This document shows, piece by piece, positions 28,301-40,300 of a stretch of 64,000 nucleotides of DNA. The notes under the pieces are model-generated. The model did not search any database and was not told the origin of the DNA. It worked only from the letters and a program-made list of their open reading frames with translations. Where the stretch lies: assembly GCA_963920525.1 (NCBI GenBank), contig OY986440.1:14491764-14555763 (forward strand). Direction: 5' to 3'. A program made the translations under genes and the position numbers. This DNA comes from Dichetophora obliterata. Lineage: Eukaryota; Arthropoda; Insecta; Diptera; Sciomyzidae. Numbering within the stretch: position 1 is the stretch's first letter; every line of letters begins with the position of its first letter.

Positions 28301-31300
28301 TTTGGAAAGATTCGTTAGTACAATTAATTGTTCTAACTTTGACCTTAAGCTCAATAAACGATTTTAAACTATCAAACAACTAGAATTTGTATTTAAAATC
28401 GAGTATGATTTAAACTATCACACTTAGAATTTGTATTTAAATCATATAAAATCAACATTTTTCAAAAATTTTTAAAAATCCAAGAATAATTAAGTGAAAT
28501 TGTTTAAAATAAATATTAGATAATGTCAGTATTCACAAAAAGATGGTTAAACGTTTGTAATTTGAAAAATATTTAAATTTTTACAAATTTGAGCAAGAAA
28601 AATTTAAAATTTGCTTAAAATTTTTGGAAATTTCCTTTAAATTGATTAAAATTAGGAGTAATCAATCAAGTTTAAACGGACTATCCTATTCTACAAGGTA
28701 ACATGAAGATTCATAAAGACCGGGTCAAGAAAAATTTAAAAATAAGTTATTTTACTATGTAGTGCACTATGTAAGGTTATCTAGATGTTTTATTCAGCCT
28801 TTTCGACTAATTTCGAGAAGAATTTTCGACTTTTTCTAGCATTGAAATGAAAAGTGAGTTTATAATTTTTTGTCACTTGATGTTGTTTCTTTACACATAT
28901 TGAAAAATGTATCGCTTTTTTTGTGTATTGCTCACTTTGTATTTTTCAGATTCTGCAAAAGCCAGTGTCATAACAGCATTAGTATAAGGGCAGTTTTTTA
29001 GTATAACAAATTTCCGTACAAGGGCAAATAATTTTATCCTAAAAAACACCATAAAAAAACTTGATTGCCCCTTTAAGGTAAGGTGACAACAAGGGCAAAT
29101 CATTTTTTAATATGCGCTTTTTACAGAAAAAATAATACCAAAAATGGTCAAATATACAAACCCACTTCTACAGTATAATTGGTTACATATGCGCCTTTTA
29201 CAGAAGAAATAATTTATAGTTTTCAAGATATCGCGAAAATGTTGATGCCATAATAACGGGAATAATTTTTGAGTTCCACTATTCGTACAGAATGTTTTCA
29301 GAAAAGCTTTCGCTTACCGTTATTTTTACTAATCAACAACTTTTCATACAAAAATACGTTGTACTTAGAAAATATATAGTTTTCGAGATATCGCGATAGT
29401 TGTGATAAGATTTTTAAAATTTACTACATGTAAAAAATTTCACCATTTTAAAAATTAAAATTGTTTGCCCAATTATTTGTCGTATGTAATACAAAATTTT
29501 AAGTTTTAGCATAAAACATGTGTGTAAATGACACATACGACAAAATTTTATTAAAATTTTGTATATAATAAATGTAAAGTAAAAAATTTGTAAACTAGTG
29601 TTTTTAAATTTTAACAATATTTCCAGATAAGAAACCGTCAAATTATTGAGTAATTAAATTCTTAACTTTGACAGCGATTTCCCAAAACCTGTGAAATGCA
29701 ACATACGACCTTATTTTACTCAGGCGACGATATGCTGATGTGTACTTTTAAAATAATAAGGGTCCGTTCTGGTTAGTTGGGTCGAAATTTTTTTTTTTGC
29801 TTTTTCGTAAGCTGCAACTGTGCAATAGTTATAAATTCTTAATAATTTAAAAGTTATGAACAGCACTATACTAAAAACTTTAAACAATATAACTCAGTCT
29901 TATAACTCAGTCAATTTTAAACGAATCATAATGGGTTTTTTAGAATACGCGTAATTGAATTGTCCATGGAATGGAGCATACATTGCATATTGGATTATTT
30001 ATCAATAAAATAGTAACGAAAATGTTCAGTAAAATGGCAAACAAATTTTCAAACGGCGCCATTTTTTCAAAGTGGTGTATATTCTATAATCACACTCTTA
30101 CTAAAAAGGAAAATTTTTTGATTTTTGGTTTTAGATTATTTTTGCGACCTGTGAAAGTGCTTTGCGCAGTTTACTTTAAAGTTCTTCTATTAATATATCT
30201 GAAAAGTGTTGAGTACCTATACTTTTTACTTTTTCCAATAAAATTCATGAAAATTGCCTATCTTTCGGCCTGCCTAACTTTTCCACGCTTAAGTTTTCCC
30301 ACTTTTTATGTTTCATAAATCGTAGTGATAAATATAAATTATGTTAGTTTAATGTACCATTTTGATGTTGCTGCAAAATGTCAGAAGTATTGGTGTTTAA
30401 CGCAGAAGTTGCTTGCATGAAATTCTGATTAGTGTTTAAGACATTTTTAGACATGGTTTCGTGAGAATTTGATATTTCGTGACATTCCTTATCCGTGTCC
30501 TCGTTTTCCAAGCTGTGAGTATCACGCCTTGTGAAAATTTTCGAGAAATATATTTAAGACTTTTATAAATTCTCTTGTTTCATACCATTTACCTGCTACT
30601 ATTTGAACATGTTCTTGTTGTGGTCGATGTTGTTGAATCAATGCTTCCTGGTGATATTTGCCCTTCTTTGTTTGCTGTTGTAAAAATGTTAGCAGTCACT
30701 GATGTGTCTGAAGGTGTAGGTAAAGCATCTACAACCATTTGATTTGTCATCGTGCTACTACTAACGTCTTGAATGTTGTTCTGAAAAATAAAGAAATTGT
30801 AGTATAGTCTGGAAAAAAATTCATTCGACTGATTTTACCATTGAAACATCTATTTTTGTTGGCACAAGATTTAATGAAAAAGTTGTAGATGTGGTAACAG
30901 CATCATCACCTCCACTATTAGCAATACTACCGTCAATTTCATTATTACCGCCTGGGGTTTCGGTTGTTGTGCTGCTTATTCCAGTATCATCCAAATTAGC
31001 TAACAGATTTGGACCTGTATTACTGCTGGCAGCATCAGCAGACGATGAGGCCTCATTTGGCTGATGACCACTGACTATGGTGTTTAGTTCATTGGCACTG
31101 CTATTTGTTGCTGCTGGAATATCATTTATCATTTCCATATCTGAAACCATCTCATCAGTTGAAAAATTGTTCGATGTATCTGATTCTTGAGATGAAGGAA
31201 CTTCTCTCACTGGGGGTACGGCAGGATTAGCGGCGATAGCGTTTCGTGTTAGATCAATATCTTCATCTTCAGTGTCATCAGCTTTGGGAATATCTATTGC

Positions 31301-34300
31301 ACCATCTAATTGCTCTATAATGTCATCCATTGGATCATTTTCAATGTAACTAGACTCGTTTATTGCAGCAATTGTAAATGCAGTAGTGCCATCCCCACCA
31401 TCACCATCGCTAGATGAGACAGTTATGTGTTGCTGTTGTTGAACGGTGGCTGGCTTTGTGGCAATAGTTATTGCCTTATGCATGGAAGTCCCAGAAGAAG
31501 CAGTATTGAATATATTGACGAATCCTTTTTTGTTACCAGAGTTAGAAGGCAGCATTACAAGCTTACCAGAGTTTCCACCACCAACAGCATTTTGATGCGA
31601 TTGTCCACCAACTACATTTGCACTAGACGACACTATAGTAACAGTTTTTGGAACACCCGCAACATTAGCATTCGACGACATTTGCACAGTCACTGCCTTG
31701 CCACCTAATGTTATTGTTTTTTGTTGAGGAAATTGCTGTAACGTAGTAGTTTTTTGCTGTTGCATTTGTTGTGGTTGTTGTTGTTGTTGAATGTGAGAAG
31801 TTGTATGTGGCAATGTAAGAGTTATTGGACGCACTGTACCACCCGCAACATTACGAATCATTTTTACACCCGCTTGTGTTGAGACAACAGAACGGGAACT
31901 ACCAACTGCTGAAGCAGATGATGATGCAGTGGTTGCAGTTGAACCCACTATCGAAACAATATTGCCACCGGTAGCTGTCGACATAACACCAGACGCGGGA
32001 ATTGTTCGCAAGCCAGAACCTGTCGTTACGATTATTATTTGCTGATTGGTTAGTTGTTGCCCTTGTTTATTGGTGATTACAAAGGCTGGTTTTCCACCAA
32101 CATTTGTGGCTATTTTGCCAACTTGAACAAAATTATTCTTCATTATAAGCTTGCCACCACTGACCGAATGTGGTGAAACGAGTTTTACTAAATTACCGGA
32201 CACAAGTGACTTTTGTTGACCTCCGCTTGGAGTTGCGACAAATTGCTGTTGTTGCTGTTGACCTGCAATTTGGGATGTTGTCACAATCTGGGCATTAGTT
32301 TGTAGTGTACTGCTAGCTTGATTTCCTTGTTGTCCTGTTTTAGCCAAGTTTAAATTGACTTTAGGAAAAGTTTGCACTGCAACACCACCAGAGCTTGTCT
32401 TGACAAGCTGAAACTGAACGTTTTGTCCCAACGTCAGTGGCTTTTGTATAAAATACTGTTTACCTCCAATTGTTGTTGCAATTGAAGTGCCACTAACACC
32501 GGTGTGATTATGTTGCAATTGACCGGTTGTTGCACCAGACACTCCTGCCTGAGCAGTTTTCAAGATTGCTGTTGTAGTAGTGGCGCCTTGAGATGTAGCC
32601 AAACGAACAGTTTGTCCACCTGGATTTGATAGCAGCCGAACAGCTTGACCTTGTGGATTTCCGCCGGCAGCGTTACCAGTTGCAGTGACAACACGTAAGC
32701 CACCAGTGTTACCAGAGGATGTGGCTAGCTGTGTATAAGTTACAGCCGATGAGCTGCTGACTGTTGTTGTAATCGGTGTTGGTCGAGAGACGACAGAAGT
32801 AGTTCGGAATTTGACTGCTGTTATGCTGTTGCTTATGGGTATACTGTTTTGAACAATATTTTGTTGTTGCTGTGACATTGAGCCCACATTCGATGTTGCT
32901 ACTGTGGTTTGTTGATGTGGAACGTTGGAAGAAGCAATCAAAATCCGTTGTGTTAGCGGTTCACTCGGTGCAGTTATTAGTTTTGTACCAATTGGGTGTT
33001 GTTGTTGTGGTTGCTGAAGTTGTGGCTGTTGTTGCTGAAGTTGTGACTGTTGTTGTTGCTGAAGAAGTTGTGGCTGTTGTTGTGGCTGGTGTTGTTGCTG
33101 AGCTATGTAAGTTGTTGCACCCGGAGTAGAGTTATGTTGAGGCTGTTGTATAACAATATTACTATTTTGCACCAACTTTGGTTGAACAGCTGCTGCTGTT
33201 GGTGTTGTAGGTGGAATGCTGCTTGGTGTTTGAATTTTTTGATATTTCATTTGTGTTTGTGCTGCGGCTTGTAAATTATTGGATGCAGCTGATATACCAT
33301 TGGTTGCAATTGCTGGTGTTGTTTGTGTTGGTAAGGCATTTTGTGGCATCACTACTTTAGTTGCTACTGGTGGTGGCTCAATTTTTTGCGTTTGCAATTC
33401 GTAGGCTGTGGCAAAAGTCGTGGCAGTCCAGCAGAGCTCCAATGCATGTGTTGAAGCGCGAACAAGTGCTACTTTGACGGCATACAGTGGTCTTGTTACC
33501 TCCAAATACCACAAATCTTTACAACAAACCTTTAATAATAAGTAAGAATATGTTTTCAAAAAGTTTTACACTTACAATTAAAGCAAAAAAACTCATATTC
33601 AACATTTAAAGAGCACTACACAAAATTGTGTAAAAAAGTTTGTAAAAACTACTTAAACCATGTTTTAAGCTACAAATAAAAACTACTATCTACAGCAGTA
33701 AGTAAGTAAGTAAGTATCTACAGCTTAAGTATCTGAAGCTCACCCTGACCTGGTTGTTCCATGCTTTACGATACCCGTCTCTGCCAGACCAAACATATAG
33801 GCGACTTTGTATGCCAACAGCGCAGTGACCAGCGCGAGCATGTGGCACATTTTCTTTGATTGTATCTAATGTTACTTCTTCCCAAGTCATTGTATCTAAA
33901 ATAAGAAAAAATAATAAATTCATACAAATTCTGCTAAATATACTTGATGGAATAGAGAGAGATACAAGTGAAGACCACGCGACGCAAAAGCATCGTATGG
34001 ATGAGTATTAACACACAGTTACGAAAAATAGTACTGCCTCCAAATGTATTCTCGGCCGCAAAAGTGTCGCTCACGAGGCAGAACAAATTGATATGAAAAT
34101 TTAAAAAAAAGAATGCTGAAAGGGAAGATAGAGAATAAAGTCGATTCGAATTTCGACGCTAAACAGCGTTTTGAGGTGGTATGCTGCGAAACCAGCTTCC
34201 CGTGCAATACCTAGTAGAGAGGGTGCAAAGCGCAAAGCGCCTGTAAATTGACCAAATCTCCTACTCTCTGCAGCTGGTCCTCGGTCACACAGTAGAATAA

Positions 34301-37300
34301 TACTCTACTTTTCCACCCATATCGATTTTATGGCCATTGAAAAAAATACTAAATTTTACGCATTTACTGTGAAAAGACTATAATACATAGACTTTTTTTA
34401 CGTAAATAATACAATAAAACAACATTCCAAACAAATTTTTGTTATGAATGCATCTTCTTCTCGCTTCTATTGTATTATAGTTTTTTCAAAGTAGATGTTT
34501 TAAATTGAGTTAATTTATTTTATTTTTTTTTTCAAATGTGTTATGTCACCTTAACCAAGGAGAATAAATAATAGTAAAGAGATTTCAAAGGCGAATTAGT
34601 TCAATAAGGCGAAAAATATGACCACTGAGGTGCAGCCCGTGCGAAGAAATATGGCGGCGATATTGAGAGCAGAGCTGAAAATGAGCCAATGAAATGAGTC
34701 GACCGAAAACAAATCGTACTGAGAGAATTTTGTAGTACACACGCAACTGGTTTGCTAATGAAGACATGTTGCGAGTGTGAGCGGCCGGAGGAGAGGAATG
34801 AAAACACCAGCAAAGTCAAGCAACAACGAAAACAAAACAAAAGCACAGATCATATGGCAATTGGAAACTCTTGAGTATGCGAATTGACTATTATAAATGA
34901 AAATGCAAAAAATCTATTTGTCACTGTTTTTAACGCATTTAGCTATTTGCATGTTTCCTTTTCTATGCCGAATTGGTTTCGTTTTATCCTCAGCTGAACG
35001 TTGTTGTTGTTGTTCTTGTTGTCAGCCATATATCTAACAAAGTCGATATTGTTTTGTTCTAAGCTAAATAGATAAAAACCAAGCAAATATCCCATTTTCA
35101 TGATCAATTAACTGTTTGAAAATATTTTACATATATGTATTACGAAATATTTGCAACAAATATTTTCCTTCTTTTAATTAGATTTGATATGAAAAATATG
35201 TGATAATAATTATTGTGAAGAGTTCTAAATATCTATGTATTTGAAATTTTTTTCAAATAATTTTCAATACAAAAAAATCTATTTCAACAATTCTAAAAAT
35301 TTAACTTATTAAAGTCCTTACCGCATTAATAACATATATATAAAGCCAACTTTTTGGTTACATAAAATCGAATCAAAGAAAGTTATATAACACACTATTC
35401 TTTGTTTGATTTCTGTTAAATATACATATTTATAATTTTTTTATTAAACTTTTAATACATATGTATGTATTTACATTTATGTATTTTATCTGGGCTTATT
35501 TATTCATCGTATTCATCTCATATCTGTTTATTCATCTTTGGTCTGTTTATCCATCTCTGGACAGTTCAGAAAATCATTTATCTGTATATATTATATTTTA
35601 AAGGATTGCGAAAAAGTCCATTAAAAGAAAACTTCATGGTTTTTTTACAATATTGATTTCAAAGAATTTTGTCACAGTTAGAAAAATGTGTTCAAAAATT
35701 ATGTGAAATGAAGATAACTTGTCTAAATGGAAAATTAACACATTTTGTTAAACATAACTTATTCTATAGACTGTTGCGCTTTACAAGCTTTGTCTTTATG
35801 TTTGTAAAAAAATTAAAAATAAAGTAACGTAGTAGAAAGATAAATTAACATATTATTAAATTTAAAGTTATAAAAAGTCGATATTAGTTAGTCGATATAA
35901 GAAGTAATAAAAACAGCACTTGAAGTATTTTTTAAAAAACCTGGTATGCACTTCGATCTATATTTAATTGTTATTTAAAATGAATTATCAAACAAAAAAA
36001 TCAGGTGAAAAGTACCAGAGTAGTGGTATTTTACTTTTCGAAAAATTTTAAATTCTTTCCTGTTGTAATAACAAACTTTTAAAAAGCAACATTTTCAAAA
36101 ATGCTAATAAAAATGTTGTTAAAATAATTTCTGAGACAAAACTTAAAAGAATTACAAAAAAGTTGTGTTATTACTTTAAATAACTTAATCATTATGACAT
36201 TTTTTACTGAAAGTGCAACATTTTAACAATTTTGAGTTTGAGAATTTTTACATTATATTTTATAAAAATCGCAAAAATTAAAATTAGTCAATGAGATTAC
36301 GTTGGAAAGTTTTTCCTGGAAGTGTAACGTTTTGAAAATTTCGAGTTTGAGTATTTTTGCGAAAATAATTCCTAAAAATCCAAAATTTTAAAAAACAACA
36401 TCACAGGTTGTGGCAACTTTTCCAAAAAAAAGCGAAAGTTAAAAAAAAAGTTATAACTGTTGAAACTTGACAGTTTCTTATAAATCCTCAAAGTGCCTGT
36501 TTCTGGCATATTGATCAATTCAAAATCAAGAGTATGCAGCCGTCATTTTGATTCTTCTTGCATTGGAGGGTCACGCCTTAAAAGTGGTTCAATTCCAACC
36601 ATATGTCTTGGTAAGTGTTATACAATTTTGAAAAGTTTTAAAATAAATATGAATAAATTACTCATTTCGTGTTGCGTACAGGGACATTTTTCAGTACTTA
36701 AATGTAGGTATACTTTTAATGATAAAACGAATTCAAATATTTTTTCTTTCATCCAGTTTGGTTCAGTATGTGTCTATCTTTAAATTTAAACTTCACCCAA
36801 AAAAATCCTGTTGTAAAAATAAATAAAAATGTAAATTAGTAACCGTCCAAATAAAAATGTAATTATTTTTACTAATTTCAATTATTTAATTTACTACTAT
36901 TTTTTACTATTTTTTAACTACAGAAAATAAATACATTTACATTAAAATTAAATGTTTTTTCATTTATTAATTAAAAAACTGCAAAACATTTTCTGCCACA
37001 GTACAAAGATTGCTTTTATTATAAGAAAATCAAAGAATTTTTGTATTAAAAAAATGCATTTTAAGAAGAATACTTACCACAGTTCTTCATCACGAACCTT
37101 TTATAATTATTTTACATTTTCTGCCACAGTACAAAGATTGCTTTTATTATAAGAAAATCAAAGAATTTTTGTATTAAAAAAATGCACTTTAAGAAGAATA
37201 CTTACCACAGTTCTTCATCACGACCCTTTTATAATTATTTTAGTTGAAATAAATACAATTGCTATCAATTGCATATTATGAAAATTATTTTATTGTAGAT

Positions 37301-40300
37301 ATTCTTTATTTAAATAAATGCATGTAAACAACTACTTACTATATGCAACTACTTATGTATTTAAACCAATTGGTTTAAACAATTTATTAAAACAATAACC
37401 CAAATATAAAGTATCTACACGGTTGCGTTCGGAGGACACCAAAAAGACTGCGGTTTTAGTTCATTTAAAAAAAAAACAGTAAATCAGCGAAATGTGCTGA
37501 AATTTCAAGATACATTTTTTATATGTATAAAAAGTGTAAATAGTACAGAATTCAAAATTATAAAAATTAAAATTTCGGTCGGTTGCGTATGGTGTCCCCA
37601 ATGGTTGCGTACGGTGGACACTTAAAAAAGGTTAACAATACGTGTTAAAAAAATTAAAATGTTATTAGCTGTGTCTTGTTGGGATCTTTACTATTCCATG
37701 ATTGTAGATGTTTATATTTTGTTGCCTCAAAATTATGTTGATTTCGTATATTCGGGATGTTTTAAATTTTTGCCCATTCATTTTTAAATTTATTTTCGAG
37801 TCCTCTATTTCTTGTTTGTCAATGCGAAACACTTTTATATTTTTTGCGGCCTTGGTGGCTCATATTTTCGATTAATTTAACTATGAAAAGCAAGAATTTA
37901 TACTGTAAAGAGTTTCGCACTTGTACATTTCATCAAAATTTATAAAAGTGTCCGCAGTACGCAACCAATAATAGTCAAAAAACTTACTTTTATGTGGAAA
38001 AATTCGATTGGATCAAGTAAAGAAACTCTGAAAATTTCATTCGCAAGTATTATTTTTGATTTGTTTTAAGGAGGCTTTACACAATTTAAAAAATTTCTTT
38101 TTTGTCGAGTACAGAGGAAAAAACTTTCCGTTTAATATTTTATCTCGTATATCAATATAAACACCTATTTGTTAATTACTGTTACTTAAGTTTTATATTA
38201 CGTATTGATATTTCACCACAAAAAAAAAAAATCACTTACTAAAATTGCGTTTACTATGCTTTAATTCACACACTAAAATAATAGAAAAACCGTATTTTCT
38301 TTTATTTCTTACTGCACATAGTATGTGCTGAAGTACGGTACAAAACATTTTTAGTTTGCATAATGTTGATTTTTTCGATTTGCGGTTTACTTTTTTACGG
38401 AATGCGTGATATATATTTCTATGTCAATTTATAAATAAACTAGTTAGAATACCCAGTAGCAGTGCTCTTTGAGGATTCATTTTCAGGAGGATTCAGGATT
38501 CAGGAGGGAAGATTTTCTATAAAATGTTATAAAATGAGAAAATATGTCTTTTAAGAAAAATATATTGATTTATGTTGTTTAAATTTGTAGTGATGTAAAT
38601 AAGTAAAATTAATATTGTAGGGTATTACAGACAAACGAAAAAAAAAAATTAGGTGGATTTAGTAGCCCTTTTTATAACCAAAAGTTTTTTAAAACTATTG
38701 TTCAAACATATCTTAAATTTTTAATTAATTTTTTGTTTTTTTATTTTCTTTTTGAGCCGTTACTTTGAAGAGTATCCTTTTTTGTGAAAAAAGTACCATA
38801 TGTCAATACATTTTTAAAATCCACATCTTTCAAAATGTTGATCGCAAAAGGAATTTTTAAAAATATTCAATGTACACAATTTTTTTAAGTTTTATTATTA
38901 CACAGAGAAAACAACATTTTCAAGTGGCAGAAACGAGCTACTTTTAAAAACGTTTAACCCAGATTTTGCACTTCTTACATCCATATAAATTTTAAAAACG
39001 AACATTTTAAAATCAAATAGTAAAACGTTAATTTTCATTTTAAAAACTTACATTTTAAAATGAGATTCTAAAATGTTAATTTGATTTTTAACAATGAATA
39101 TTTTAAAATGCTGTAGTGAAACGTTTATTTTCATTTTAAAAACGAAAATTTTAAAATGAGGTTCTAAAATGTTCGTTTGATTTTTAATAATAAATATTTT
39201 CAAATGTAAAATATTTATTTTCATTATAAAAACGAAAATTTTAAAATTAGATTCTAAAATGTTCGTTCGATTTGTAACAATAAACATTTTAAAATGCAAT
39301 GGAACAACAATTATTTATATTTTAAAAACGAAAATCTTCAATATTTCCCATTTACAGAAATCCACATTTCCTCTATTAATTAAAAAAAAAAAGCTTTATT
39401 GGTTTTCAAAACAATAGTTTTATATTAGTTTTTTTATCATCAGCTAAATTTTTTAAGTAATGATACTGTTATCAGAATCTATAAAAAATAGAATTTTGTC
39501 AGATATTATTAATTTTATTTAAATTACATACTTCTTAGTTGTGGCAGCAAATGCTCCAACTCAAACTCTTTCATAACTTTCTTGCAGGCAAACTGCTGAG
39601 TGATGAAATCGATAATGAAAAATATATTATTTTCTGAACAAATATCAAATAGATAAGTCAATGAAACATATATAACAAACAATTCGTTATTAACAAGTGT
39701 TTTGAAACAAAGCATGTGAATTTTACTATGTCATGGTAAAACGTTCGTAGTTGTTTTAAAAACGTTTCGTTTCACTTTTTTACATAAAAATGTGCGTTTT
39801 CATTTTTAAATAGCGTAAAATGTTTTTAAAAATAATAAAAATGTTAATTTTAACCTACTTTATCATAGTAAAATATTCGTGGTTGTTTTAAAAACGTTTC
39901 GTTTTACTTTTCTATTTAAAAATGTGCGTTTTCATTTTTGTATGGAGTAAAATATTTTTAAAAATATTAATTTTACTAAACGATCTTAAAATGTGCGTTT
40001 TTGATTTCTTGTTTGCTCAGTGTATAGATAATAATTTAAGAAACAGTTAAATTTCAACAGTTATAACTTTTTTTGAATTGTCGCTTTTTTTTTGAAAAAT
40101 TGCCACAACCGCCTGTGATGTTGTTTTTTAAAATTTTGCATTTTTGGATTTTTAGGAATTATTTTCCCAGAAATACTCAAACTCGAAATTTTGAAAACGG
40201 TACACTTCCAGGATAAACTTTCAAAACGACCAGGTTATCCAACGTAATCTCATAATTATTTGTGTCAATATTAGTCATAGTTTAAGAAAGTATTTGCATT

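Noticed and set aside
31427..33274. Plus-strand open frames opposite the Hcf central exon
   Set aside because: These are shadows of the Gln/Thr-rich exon; they give Val/Leu/Cys-rich peptides with no recognisable domain.
33530..33559. ATG at 33559 as the start of a separate 912-codon gene
   Set aside because: The first ten codons lie in the intron upstream of a clean AG acceptor, and the frame continues the HCF kelch domain from exon 33895-33744 in phase.
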